In this document: positions 12,393 to 23,795 of the stretch, in pieces
How positions within the stretch are numbered: the first letter of the stretch is position 1
Layout of the letters: each line of letters begins with the position of its first letter
Translations under genes and position numbers: made by a program
The notes under the pieces: model-generated
Seen by the model: only the letters and a program-made list of their open reading frames with translations
Told to the model about the DNA's origin: nothing
The model's database searches: none
Origin: Siphonodentalium dalli
Lineage: Eukaryota; Mollusca; Scaphopoda; Gadilida; Siphonodentaliidae
NCBI GenBank assembly: GCA_032622095.1
Contig: CP136068.1
Coordinates: forward strand, 133,681,989 to 133,745,988
Direction: 5' to 3'
Length of the DNA stretch: 64,000 nucleotides

Positions 12393-12880
12393 ATGACATC
12401 GCGTTTATTTGATTTGTACATCATATCTAAATAATTTAAACTGGTGAATGAATGGGGGAATGGATTTTGTGAGCGGGAAATTTATTTAACTAGCTGCTGT
12501 AGTTCTGGGTTTTTCCAGATCAAATTTGGCTGTGGGATAGCCCTGTCGTACACTTGGGGATTTATTTTTAAAAGTAAACACATGACCTATGATTTTTCTT
12601 GCATTTTCGTGATCAACTGGTGTCAATCTAGCTGGGTAAACATCACTGGTATGGCCTGCAGGCTTCAATTCAGTGACTTTGGCCGAAATGTTAACACTCT
12701 CGCCTATGGGAAACCATTTAGTTCAGTGATTCCTATATGTAAACGTGATGATGAAGTGATTTGGGGGGCTAACCCCGGGATCTTCGAAAGGGCCGAATGG
12801 CCATTTCCTTAACCCCTCATTTTAAAGCTTTATTAATTCAAAGAGAAAAAAACAATAGCATTTGATTCTTTTTTGTGTCG

Positions 12881-13580
12881 TCATTTTCTTCCGTCTGGTG
12901 GTGGTGGCTGTTTGGAACAATCGACCCGAATTTGGCCCTGTTTAGTGTAGACATTAACGATACCAGGTGTTCGCTCGTGTTGGTTTGGCCCTCTGAACAC
13001 CTGGCGATCCCTCAACAGGAAGAATTCATAGTTGCTGAGATGATATGTCTTTCCTGCTGAGTAGTGTGCCAATATTGCTGTTTTGATTCTGAGTCTTTCC
13101 TTTTCAATCTGTTTTCTGTCTTCTGGCAACGCCGGCCTCTCTTCGTATCTCGGCGTCGCAGGGACGGTGGTGGTGTTTTCCGCCCCTGGTGGAGTCTGGA
13201 TAGGTGGCGTTGCCATCTCCACGTCGAAGACAGCGACAGGAACCTCCGGGGTGAAGTCGATGTCCCCATTTCCGCTGTCCTCGCCGACGGCAGGGACGTC
13301 CGGGGTGACTTCGGCGTCCCTGCTCCTGCTGGTGGTGGGATCTGCAGCAGGCCGATCTTGTGCCCCGGAGGCCAAGTGGGAGGGAACTGCATGGGCGTCT
13401 CTCAGTTCCCCGTTTCAACTCGGCCCTCCTGATGGCATCTCTGCGGCGTCGTGAAGGGGTCTTTCGCTTCTTTCGTGTGGTCCCGACAGCCCCTGTCTGG
13501 TGAAGTCCAGAAGGTCTAACCAGGCCACCGCCGGTAGAGGGTTCTACCGGAGTGACCTGGAACTTCAAAACCACGTCCAA
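12881..13580 (-). pseudogene. GC-rich, frame-broken ORF of unknown family
   Basis: A GC-rich island within AT-rich DNA. On the minus strand one frame (13580 to about 13390) reads VTPVEPSTGGGLVRPSGL, then a basic block KKRKTPSRRRRDAIRRAELK. The reading then appears to continue in another frame (13375 to 12881) with an acidic/Pro-rich region, a charged helix (EDRKQIEKERLRIKTAILAH), and NYEFFLLRDRQVFRGPN, ending PPPPDGRK and a stop. The basic SPSRRRRD-like block followed by a low-complexity linker recalls gag/ORF1-type proteins of invertebrate retroelements, but that is an impression and no catalytic motif is present. The join needs a frameshift near 13385, so it is probably a dead copy. A genuine, wrongly sequenced exon is the alternative. 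Confidence 0.35.
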
Positions 13581-13599
13581 TCTGCCCGTATTAGCATGG

Positions 13600-14143
13600 T
13601 GAGACCAGCTAATAAAATGGGCATATTGAAAAACCGCTCAGCACGTTGCGAACTTGGCTGGGGGTTAGATCACCCACGGTCAGCCAAGCTCGACAAAAAA
13701 ATCGACGGCCACTCTAGGATTAGCGAGGAGCTCTCGCTGGCACGTCCATCCCCTGAGTATTTTTTTTCAAACGATAATCTTGCATTTCCACAACTACCTC
13801 ATTTACTGCAGAAAAATCAGCAGCATAAAAATACTCAGAACACTGTCTTCCGTAACTAAGGAACCCCAAATAGACTCTTCGTGGCCACCTAAACAAAGAT
13901 TATCGCCATATTTACGTAGACTATGGTTTTCTGCCCCCCCCCCCATTAGGGAATTTTCCCTCAATGATAATCAACCAATCAGCAGCCAAAAGTTTTGTTT
14001 ATGCTGACTCGAGTTTCCATACACAAATTCAAGAAGCGTAACTCTATATCATTAGTAGCGTGTAACCTAAAGAGAGTTTGTCTCACTTCTGTTATAAGAA
14101 TTTATAACAGCACGTCATGGCAAGTTTCAGTGTACAGTAATTA
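13600..14143. other. No gene recognised
   Basis: Transition from the GC-rich block to AT-rich DNA, with a C-run at about 13934-13944. Confidence 0.5.
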
Positions 14144-14341
14144 CCTAAATAATCGACTCCTTAACCACAGCAGAATTATGGGTAATTTTTCAGGATTTAG
14201 TCGGCGGAAATATGTCTTTTTGCCATTCATCTAAAAGCTCTCAGTGAGAGCTTTCCGATGAATGGCAACACACCACATTTCCGACTAAATCCTGAGAAAT
14301 TACCCATAATTCTGCTGTGGTTAAGGAGTCGATTATTTAGG
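14144..14341. mobile_element. 198-bp near-perfect palindrome (fold-back element)
   Basis: The left arm from cctaaataatcgactcctta and the right arm ending taaggagtcgattatttagg pair along nearly the whole length. The centre is aaagctctca-g-tgagagcttt around 14244, with a few mismatches (e.g. gtcggcggaaatatgt against cacatttccgac). It could extrude as a cruciform or give a long hairpin RNA. No coding content. Confidence 0.75.
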
Positions 14342-14492
14342 GCATTAATGTATCACAGTCAATCCATTTAAATAAATTGTTGCCGATATATTCAACGTGA
14401 GTTCTATTACTTATGACCATGACTGGCGTAAAACCCATGAGAACGTCAACATTGAAACAATTGACCCACCCATGCATATATATATATATATA

Positions 14493-15173
14493 CTAGAAGG
14501 TGACCCGACTTCGTCCGGGCTATTCAAAAACCAAATTTCAAGTCGATAGCTCCACCCGTTTCCTAGATCTGGTCTGCGCATGCGCGAAGCTGGTGTCGCA
14601 CGTGCTCGGCGACCCGATAAAATTCGTATCCGGGGCAAGATACATTCACATACCAAATTTCAAGTCGATAGCTACACCCGTTTAGGGATATATAGCCCAA
14701 TGTCATTTGCGGATACCTCGGCCGGTGATGAGTTAACGCGACACAGTCAAATGCATCGGCAGGGTGAGAGTTAACGTAATCTAACTTTATGACCTCTGAC
14801 GACGTCATAGAAATTACGCATTGATTTTATCCCGATAAAAGCATCGGACCACTTGTACCTAATAATTGAGGCAGATAACTAAAACGGATACATACATATT
14901 ATATATCGTTGGAAAGAGGACACGCCACAGATTCTAACCGTGCAAATTATATGACTGGCAATTTATTATTCGCGCTATATCGAATCGATTTGTGAGCACC
15001 GAACTGAAATATATTAGCGCAAAAACGGCGTAAAAACAGATTTGACCTCCGCACGTGAAAAGTTGACCTCGCACGGACAAATAAATATGCCTATGTTCGT
15101 CTCCGGCCGAAAACACATCCAAATACCAAATTTCATCGAAATTGGCTTAGTCGTTTTTGAGTCCATCGATTTC

Positions 15174-15213
<40 letters not shown>

Positions 15214-15244
15214 AACACACAGATCTTTCAAAATATATAATAGA
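14493..15244 (-). mobile_element. Helitron-like non-autonomous element, array unit 1
   Basis: Read on the minus strand the unit starts TCTATTATATATTTTG and ends in CTAG. Just before the CTAG is a GC-rich hairpin (CCCG-GAC ... GTCGGG, one bulged base) and a 7-nt spacer. It lies between A and T in a (TA)n tract. A 5' TC, 3' CTAG, subterminal 3' hairpin and A/T target without duplication define Helitron ends. No Rep/helicase coding is present, so it is non-autonomous. A long (AC)n tract lies near the 5' end at 15175-15218. Plus-strand ORFs here are accidental. Confidence 0.68.
15169..15222. repeat. (AC)n microsatellite inside Helitron unit 1
   Basis: Long AC dinucleotide tract near the element's 5' end (minus-strand sense). 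Shorter, interrupted versions stand at the same place in units 2-4. Confidence 0.85.
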
Positions 15245-15248
15245 TATA

Positions 15249-16104
15249 CTAGAAGGTGACCCGACTTCGTCCGGGCTATTAAAAAACCAAATTTCAAGTC
15301 GATTGCTCCACCCGTTTCCTAGATCTGGTCTGCGCATGCACGAAGCTGGTGTCGCACGTGCTCGGCGACCCGATAAAATTCGTATCCGGGGCAAGATACA
15401 TTCACATACCAAATTTAAAGTCAATATCTCAACCCGTTTTCGAGATCTCGTCTGCGCATGCGCGAAGCTGGCGTCGCACGTGCTCGGCGACCCGATAAAA
15501 TTCGTATCCGGGGCAAGATACATTCACATACCAAATTTCAAGTCGATAGCTACACCCGTTTTCGAGATATATAGCCCAATGTCATTTGCGGATACCTCGG
15601 CCGGTGATGAGTTAACGCGACACAGTCAAATGCATCGGCAGGGTGAGAGTTAACGTAATCTAACTTTATGACCTCTGACGACGTCATAGAAATTACGCAT
15701 TGATTTTATCCTGATAAAAGCATCGTACCACTTGTACCTAATAATTGAGGCAGATAACTAAAACGGATACATACATATTATATATCGTTGGAAAGATGAA
15801 GCCACACAGATTCTAACCGTGCAAATTATATGACTGGCAATTTATTATTCGCGCTATATCGAATCGATTTGTGAGCACCGAACTGAAATATATTAGCGCA
15901 AAAACGGCGTAAAAATAGATTTGACCTCCGCACGTGAAAAGTTGACCTCGCACGGACAAATAAATATGCCTATGTTCGTCTCCGGCCGAAAACACATCCA
16001 AATACCAAATTTCATCGAAATTGGCTTAGTCGTTTTGGAGTCCATCGATTTCAAACACACACACAAACAAACACACACACAGATCTTTCAAAATATATAA
16101 TAGA
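15249..16104 (-). mobile_element. Helitron-like element, array unit 2 (extra 122-bp internal repeat)
   Basis: Same ends as unit 1, 4 bp (tata) away from it. It is longer (856 bp) because a 122-bp segment containing tgcgcatgcgcgaagctgg occurs twice (motif starts near 15330 and 15452). Its 5' TC end abuts unit 3's CTAG with no base between. Confidence 0.7.
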
Positions 16105-16844
16105 CTAGAAGGTGACCCGACTTCGTCCGGGCTATTCAAAAACCAAATTTCAAGTCGATTGCTCCACCCGTTTCCGAGATCTGGTCTGCGCATGCGCGAA
16201 GCTGGCGTCGCACGGGCTCGGCGACCCGATAAAATTCGTATCCGGGGCAAGATACATTCACATACCAAATTTCAAGTCGATAGCTCCACCCGTTTGCGAG
16301 ATATATAGCCCAATGTCATTTGCGGATACCTCGGCCGGTGATGAGTTAACGCGACACAGTCAAATGCTTCGGCAGGGTGAGAGTTAACGTAATCTAACTT
16401 TATGACCTCTGACGACGTCATAGAAGTTACGCATTGATTTTATCCTGATAAAAGATCGTACCACTTGTACCTAATAATTGAGGTAGATAACTAAAACGGA
16501 TACATACATATTATATATCGTTGGAAAGATGAAGCCACACAGATTCTAACCGTGCAAATTATATGACTGGCAATTTATTATTCGCGCTATATCGTATCGA
16601 TTTGTGAGCACCGAACTGAAATATATTAGCGCAAAACGGCGTAAAAATAGATTTGACCTCCGCACGTGAAAAGTTGACCTCGCACGGACAAATAAATATG
16701 CCTATGTTCGTCTCCGGCCGAAAATACCCTAAAATACCAAATTTCATCGAAATTGGCTTAGTCGTTTTGGAGTCCATCGATTTCAAACACACACACAAAC
16801 AAACACATACACACACACACAGATCTTTCAAAATATATAATAGA
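16105..16844 (-). mobile_element. Helitron-like element, array unit 3
   Basis: A 740-bp unit directly abutting unit 2: on the minus strand CTAG|TCTATTATA with no spacer. Nearly identical to unit 4, 762 bp away; I noticed a single base change near 16586/17348. Confidence 0.7.
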
Positions 16845-16866
16845 TATATATATATATATATATATA

Positions 16867-17606
16867 CTAGAAGGTGACCCGACTTCGTCCGGGCTATTCA
16901 AAAACCAAATTTCAAGTCGATTGCTCCACCCGTTTCCGAGATCTGGTCTGCGCATGCGCGAAGCTGGCGTCGCACGGGCTCGGCGACCCGATAAAATTCG
17001 TATCCGGGGCAAGATACATTCACATACCAAATTTCAAGTCGATAGCTCCACCCGTTTGCGAGATATATAGCCCAATGTCATTTGCGGATACCTCGGCCGG
17101 TGATGAGTTAACGCGACACAGTCAAATGCTTCGGCAGGGTGAGAGTTAACGTAATCTAACTTTATGACCTCTGACGACGTCATAGAAGTTACGCATTGAT
17201 TTTATCCTGATAAAAGATCGTACCACTTGTACCTAATAATTGAGGTAGATAACTAAAACGGATACATACATATTATATATCGTTGGAAAGATGAAGCCAC
17301 ACAGATTCTAACCGTGCAAATTATATGACTGGCAATTTATTATTCGCGTTATATCGTATCGATTTGTGAGCACCGAACTGAAATATATTAGCGCAAAACG
17401 GCGTAAAAATAGATTTGACCTCCGCACGTGAAAAGTTGACCTCGCACGGACAAATAAATATGCCTATGTTCGTCTCCGGCCGAAAATACCCTAAAATACC
17501 AAATTTCATCGAAATTGGCTTAGTCGTTTTGGAGTCCATCGATTTCAAACACACACACAAACAAACACATACACACACACACAGATCTTTCAAAATATAT
17601 AATAGA
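16867..17606 (-). mobile_element. Helitron-like element, array unit 4
   Basis: A 740-bp near-identical copy of unit 3, separated from it by a (TA)n spacer and followed by (TA)n to about 17628. The near-identity of units 3 and 4, including the microsatellite layout, implies very recent duplication or conversion. Confidence 0.7.
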
Positions 17607-17629
17607 TATATATATATATATATATATAT

Positions 17630-18863
17630 GTCAGTACAAGCTATTTTTTTGCTTTAAACGCATTGCCCCATACGAACTGGACACCGTGAGATCATCCCTC
17701 TATATAACTGACAAATGCATAGAAATGTTGATAAAGGTGAGTTAATTCTCATGATATTGCATTGCAAAAACGTAAGACCTTATAATGTTTATATTTCGTC
17801 AAAATAGACAAAATTTATTGGACTCTAGAACATTGAGATGTTTCCATTTGTGCTGATAGGCTGCATATGGGTTGGGAGTAATATAGCCCGTACATGTAGA
17901 CCGATATTGCGTGAAGTTATCGACATATCGTATTCCCTCCGTCCAAATTACGTAGCCACAATGCGTGGTTCAAATGAGCCTCAGTTCATATCCCGTTTCA
18001 ATATACTAATACATATATAGTGGGGAGGTTTATATTGATGACACGCCTATCGTGGCCCACCAAGCTCTCTCTTTTCCGGAGGCGGGAAAGTATAACCAAG
18101 TCGCCAAGCCGCTATGTTCTATTTCCAAACGAAGTCAGTGCAACACAACACATACATTTAGTTAGTTGTCAAGGAGACGCGAAACGAGCCATACTAAAGA
18201 AGCATCAACTGAGGTCGCTATAGTTGTTCTTCGGTTGGCCAGGATTCCTCGACCCTCTGTGACGAATAGTATGGTATGAATGATGTCGACATTAGAAGTG
18301 TTCAATACAGCCTGTTCTTGTGAAAATAAGTAAATACGGGCTTATCTTGTATTTCGCGTTTAAGTCCATATAGAGCTATTTGAGAAAAATACCCACTATA
18401 TGGGCGTAAAATGCGGCATCCAAAAATAAGCCCGTATCATGCTTATTTCAATATGAAATAACCTCATATTGGCACTATTTATTCTACTTGTTTTCTCAGA
18501 CACGACATACCAGACGAATGCTCTTTATAATGTGTTTTCGCTTCGGCCCACGCCATGCGATGAGATAACGGGTATACGCTCAATATGGGCTTATTTCATA
18601 AACACAAAATAAGTAAAATATGAACCTATGTGAATATTTACGCCCATATGAACATATTCCCTTGAGGATATCATGCAATATAAACCTCTCTATTATCTTG
18701 TATTTATCGCGTTCATGTGATGATGATGTGCAGATAACTATATGAAAAACTATATTTAGTGACTATACCATGGAAAGTCTTATTGAATCTATATGCCGAA
18801 GTCATAATGAAAATATCAACTAACATCATCGCTTTGGCGCAGAACTTAAAGCCACATATCGGT
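17630..18863. other. No gene recognised; repeat-rich
   Basis: Contains the dispersed repeat listed at 17925. Weakly repeated ttatcttgtattt..cgcgtt blocks lie near 18343 and 18693. Confidence 0.5.
17925..18215 (+). repeat. Dispersed repeat copy (caaattacgta / caaatgagcc family)
   Basis: The ccgtccaaattacgtagcca ... ttcaaatgagcc part recurs near 20210-20265, 33665-33700 and 58060-58125. The later part (tgttctatttccaaacgaag) recurs at 11906. Confidence 0.45.
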
Positions 18864-18867
18864 TTAA

Positions 18868-19378
18868 AGGCACGGGCGGCGTTCGGTGCAGAAATATTCA
18901 TATTTGTTCAAATCACCATCAACAGAAGGAATATTAAAATATATATATATTTCTTCATATGTCAAACATAATCAGCGCGTAAATAGTATATTGTCGCCAA
19001 GACGTACGGTGCTGTACGTAAACAAGAGCCTGCTCGTGTTACAGAAGGTTTGCTTCTGTTTACATAACACAGCGCAATTCTATTGGTTAATCACACACAA
19101 ATGATATAAACGCTCTTTATTATTTCCATATCAGGAAAACAGTAACAAATAACGCTCTGTATGTTTACCATATCCGGATCTAAACAAAAGCCAGGTTTTG
19201 TAACGTTTTTTTCTTTTGTTTACATAACACAGGAAAACATTTGACAATAACATACTGTTTATGCCATATTTCTGATTGGTATAAGAACAAGGTCTGTCTA
19301 TATTTTAATATTATTTCTGTTTATGGCGGTTTTTGACGGAGGTATACAGTATACCCACAACCAACGCCGCCCGTGTCT
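18868..19378. mobile_element. TTAA-flanked short DNA transposon (511 bp)
   Basis: The left end AGGCACGGGCGGCGTT and the right end (reverse complement AGACACGGGCGGCGTT) form imperfect inverted repeats of about 20 bp flanked by TTAA (18864-18867 and 19379-19382). It interrupts a dispersed repeat whose uninterrupted copies lie near 33150 and 46277 (aaagccacat...ccaaaatacac...atattcgc), giving an empty-site comparison. TTAA targets are used by piggyBac, Kolobok and Sola3; which one applies is not decided here. No transposase. Confidence 0.68.
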
Positions 19379-19382
19379 TTAA

Positions 19383-19570
19383 GGTCCAAAACACACATAA
19401 TAATATTCGCTTTTTAATTTTCTCCGGCATCGAAATTGGTCGATAAAGACTTGAACTACCTTTCTGTGGGCATTATACATGTATGTTCCAGAAAGACGCA
19501 TTGATGTCATAAAAATACAAATGTGAACACGGTGTTCGGGTCCCAAACAAACAACGGCTATGTACACGGA
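19383..19570. repeat. Dispersed repeat, right part of the copy split by the TTAA element
   Basis: ggtccaaaacacacataata, atattcgctttttaattt and cccaaacaaac match in order the copies near 33150-33330 and 46277-46400. The left part of this copy is aaagccacatatcggttt at 18848-18866. Confidence 0.55.
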
Positions 19571-21143
19571 ATGTGACATAAAAGAGCATTCCGTGTTAGT
19601 CTATTCCTGATCTGGTAGAAATAAAAAGCGTTTATCAGGTCTGGCAATTCCCAAATATAGCTACACTAGCCATATGCAGCTATGTGTAGCTACATATGGC
19701 TATTTCTGGTGGTTGAATCTGGTTGAGAGATAACCCACTCCAACACACAATAATTCAAATATACAAGAACATGATTTGATTATACTCTTTGTAAATAAAC
19801 ATTGTTTGCCATTTCCATGTACAATTAACAAAATATTCCAATATTGTTACCTTTTCCTGACAACTATCACATAGCATAACCGATTTCTAAACAGATGAGT
19901 GTGCTTACCTATGCTTCTCGGATATTCCGCAAGCCGGTGCAACCGAAATGTCATCGGCAGTGGTTTCTTAAGTTGTAACAACATAATACCCCCACCCTTA
20001 TTTGCAACAGCTCGCGGTCATACCTGAATGCAATGCAAATTGGAAAAATATTCTTTTACGATAGTCAAAAGTCAAATATATTTGGGAATTGCAAGACCTG
20101 TTTATTTCACTTCTGTGCGAAATATTGAAAGCAGCTGGACAATTGCTGTGATCATGGCAAGTTTGAAAAGCCGGTGTATCAATATTTCGTGTATTTATCA
20201 ACCTATTATATGCCTCCTTCCAAATTACGCACACAACATTTGGAAGCTCAAATGAGCCATGCCTGTTTAAACAAAACGCTCTGTTTATTACCGAAAAAGA
20301 AAAAAGAAGCGAACGCTCTTCATACTATATCACTAGTGTTTCATGTTGACACTGTGCTTGACTGTGGATATCCGGGGAACACTGAATGTAAGCGGATGCA
20401 TGAACATCGGTTGTCATTCTTAGTACAGTGCAAAACAACGTTTCATATAATATACAATATACTAAACATAAAAAAGGAACAAGAAATGGTACAATTGTGA
20501 ATTTTGTAAAATAAATGTGTGGACATTTCGTAAAATAATAATTTATGGTTTAGCAATGTTATTCCTATCTTATATAATACAAGTGGTTTAGATTGTCCAA
20601 TCTGATCGTGATAGACTGATTAATAGATCATTGAAGCGTATTTTGACGGTTAAGGCATGAGAAAAAGCTGACATCAAAATTATATAAATTTATTTCACAA
20701 TCCTTCCAGTATTTTACCAAATTTTCTTCAAAAAATGATTAAAAAAATTCACTAATTTTCTATCGCTTTATTATTTTTTATTTTTAGTATTTCGCTTGTA
20801 ATGCTGAGAAACTTTTTTGCAATTATTTGGAGGTAAAATCGTAATTTCCGTATATAGCACATTGTTAGTAATTCGGTCGATGAAGAACACCGGTTTATAC
20901 GGATGGCAAGTTGCAAGAAATTGATGCAGGCATCTGGATCAATTCAAATCTCAGGATGTCAGCAACAATGTGCTACCAAGTATATCGAGCGACGGAAGGC
21001 CATTAGGCTCCTCGAATTCCGTATTTAGTACGGAGCGGAAAAACGTGCAGCCTATTTTCTGAAAGACATCCTCCTTGTTCAACAATGCGTTCCGCCAATT
21101 AATTTACGCAAATAGCTATACTGCGCATGTTGTGTGGGCACAG
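19571..21143. other. No gene recognised
   Basis: 20840-21010 is related to the flanks of the 2.36-kb element (23690-23792 and 26156-26215). A frame at 20338-20430 (LDCGYPGNTECKRM) looks slightly sushi-like but is too short to call. Confidence 0.45.
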
Positions 21144-21152
21144 CCTCTAAAA

Positions 21153-22321
21153 TAGTCCAAGTCTTCTTGTACTAAAACCAGCTAAGATATTGGGATGGCG
21201 ATGCTGGCGTTTAGTCCAAGACCGCCCTATATGCTCGCTTATGACACGGCTTAAGCGTTAGCCTGACCCGCTCAAATAAAACCACAATTATATGAAATAA
21301 AATATCACAATTGCGACAATAAACGGATATTTTCCGCAGAAGACATGCTATTTTATCTGAAACCCACATCAGTTGTGAATTTAAAACGGTAATTTAATGC
21401 GAAAAGAGACATTTACCTCAATGTTTACAATTTTTTAAAAGTATGCGAACTCGGTTGACCTCGCGAACTGTGTTCGGCATTTTCCGTTGAAAATATTCCG
21501 TAGATTTTGGACAACAACGCAAATTACGATGAATTCTCCATTGTAATCGTAATTATGTGTGTCAATAAATAAAATAATAAATAGATTAATTAAACATTGG
21601 AGATATAAATGTAATAAACTAAATAAATGAACCTTATAGTTTGAAAAGTCCCACTAAAACGGAAGAACTATATTTAGAAACTGTGTGATTCGGTTCTCCG
21701 ATTATTTTATCAACACAGATGTCAAAATGCACACCACACGCATGGCAAGTCAGACACAAGAGATCTAATTTGCTCCAATTTTGACAAGTTGCTTGCGATA
21801 ATTGTCAACAAAACTACCGTTCTGATCCTCCATTATGTCATTCAGTTTTTAGTGCGGGAATTGTTCTGAAAGCACATAGAAAACTGGACTTTCGGGCGAT
21901 CGGTTTTCGCCATTTTTGTTCGGAAAACCCGCGCTATATATAGAAACGGAAAGTAGAATTCCCAGAACAAACAGCGGATTATGCCGAACTTATTCGGACC
22001 ACTTCGGCTTTCGGTTAAAACGTAAACAAACAGAGAAACAAATCGATGTTTGTGGCAATCAACCGTAATATTCTATGTGTAATTTAACATTAAAGTTAGA
22101 TTATTATACACCATTATGACCATTAGATGTAAGCCTTTCCGATGTATATAGCATCATGTATTGATTTGCTAGGTAAATCGAGTAAAATACACCACAAATT
22201 CCCGCCACAGATCGTGGGCGTAACTCATGTGGTAGGATTGGTATGCAAGCGGGCTTGGACTAAACGCCAGCATCGCCATCCCAATATCTTAGCTGGTTTT
22301 AGTACAAGAAGACTTGGACTA
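21153..22321. mobile_element. MULE-like non-autonomous element, perfect 68-bp TIRs, 9-bp TSD
   Basis: Left end 21153-21220 (tagtccaagtcttcttgt...) and right end 22254-22321 are exact inverted copies over 68 bp. The 9-bp cctctaaaa occurs immediately outside both ends (21144-21152 and 22322-22330). Long perfect TIRs with a 9-bp duplication are typical of Mutator-like elements. The interior has no transposase-like ORF, so it would depend on an enzyme from elsewhere. The perfect TIRs mean it is young. Confidence 0.8.
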
Positions 22322-22330
22322 CCTCTAAAA

Positions 22331-23792
22331 TAGCACAACGTTCACACGCACCAATCACCATTTAATTTTTGTCCCCCAAAAATTGTTCTTGTACTTAATT
22401 GTACTTGTGAGGTGAATTAAGGTACATCGGGAGTATAAATTTGCTTTGCTGTGTAACTTAGTCACTTAAGAGTATGAGTTTAAATTGTATTTGCATGCGA
22501 ACAAGTAAAAATGGACTTCACATTTTCTCCATTTCAAACGGACGGTACATGTATCATTCAATCAAACCGTTGCATTTTCTGCATCCAACAGGCATGTTTT
22601 TTACTATATATGGCTCCAGTTGGACCTATCATTGAACGTCGATATGTGGGACAATACCTTATTAGAAGTTTGACTGTGTTGAGGCAGATGCCTTTGGATC
22701 AACATCGCTAGGCCCAACCTGACAATAAAATCGATGCCCATTAGCATGATAACATATTTCAACAAAAATCTCAATATTTGTTGACTTAATATCTCGAACC
22801 CCACTAAATTGGGCCTGCAGCTTACCACTTCATGGACAGTGGACACTTCAAACCAAATTCCTTGTTCTATATAGTTAGTGCTATATGATACTCCTTTGTT
22901 GATAGTTCACGCGCGTTAAGTTATTTTAAAACGATAATTGTACTGAAAATTATTTTTGCAGCCCTGATTTCTATTGTGATGTCATCAACGGAGAAGTCTG
23001 AACAGTTTAATCGGAGAGAAAGAGGTGAGCTCCCCAATTGCCAGAGAAAAAAATATTTTACTGGGTTGGAGGGGGGGGGGTCCGATATCGGACGGAGAAA
23101 AAAAACTTGCCTCCCTGTGGTGTGGGTCCAAGGGAATACATTGCAACTTGGAATTGTTTATAGTGTAGTTCACGTTACAAGTTTTTAAATATTTTCCATG
23201 ATACTGGCTCCGAGTTTGTGCAATTCGTGTATTAGTTTACTCCTTCTGAACCAGTTGATCAGTGTTTCAACATGGTCAAAATAATATATGTGGCTCACTG
23301 CCGTATTTCTGAAGGTTTATCAAAGTTAGCTTTGGTGGGAGCAATAACGTACGAGACAGCCGTCTGCTTATTTTTATTATTTATTCCGTTTTAATTTTAA
23401 AGATACAAACATGGAGGAATATACAAAATCTTCCGCAACAGTTTCTGTATATCGATGGGAGCATTCAGGAGAAATATTAAATAAATTTCGCATGAAAAGC
23501 AGGCGGCGATCTATAGTATAGTATAGCGTACATTATGCCCATGAAATATATTGTAACTGTACTACACCTGAGTATTCTAAAACGATAACACTTGACGTAA
23601 ATGCGGACAAGTTGGTAGCGTGCACGACAACGGATGCTTGCCGCACTCATTATCTTTCTAATGTGTATAGAGTATACAGTTTACTGTTAGGATCGATACA
23701 CATAACCAGTTTATTCGGAAGGCAACTTCCAGTGAAGAGAGAACGGAACGTTGATCAATTCAAACCGCAGGATGCCAGCCACAATATGTGAC
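22331..23792. other. No gene recognised
   Basis: A G-run next to a gtccgatatcggac palindrome near 23080. 23690-23792 is the left flank copy of the repeat also at 20880-20990. Confidence 0.5.
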
Positions 23793-23795
23793 CAG

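Noticed and set aside
15042-15653. 203-codon plus-strand frame
   Set aside because: Reads through two Helitron-like units and an (AC)n tract; repeated peptide blocks come from the DNA repeat.
20338-20430. DCGYPGNTECKRM segment, slightly like a sushi or EGF-type module
   Set aside because: Too short, the cysteine spacing does not complete any domain, and no clear splice sites.
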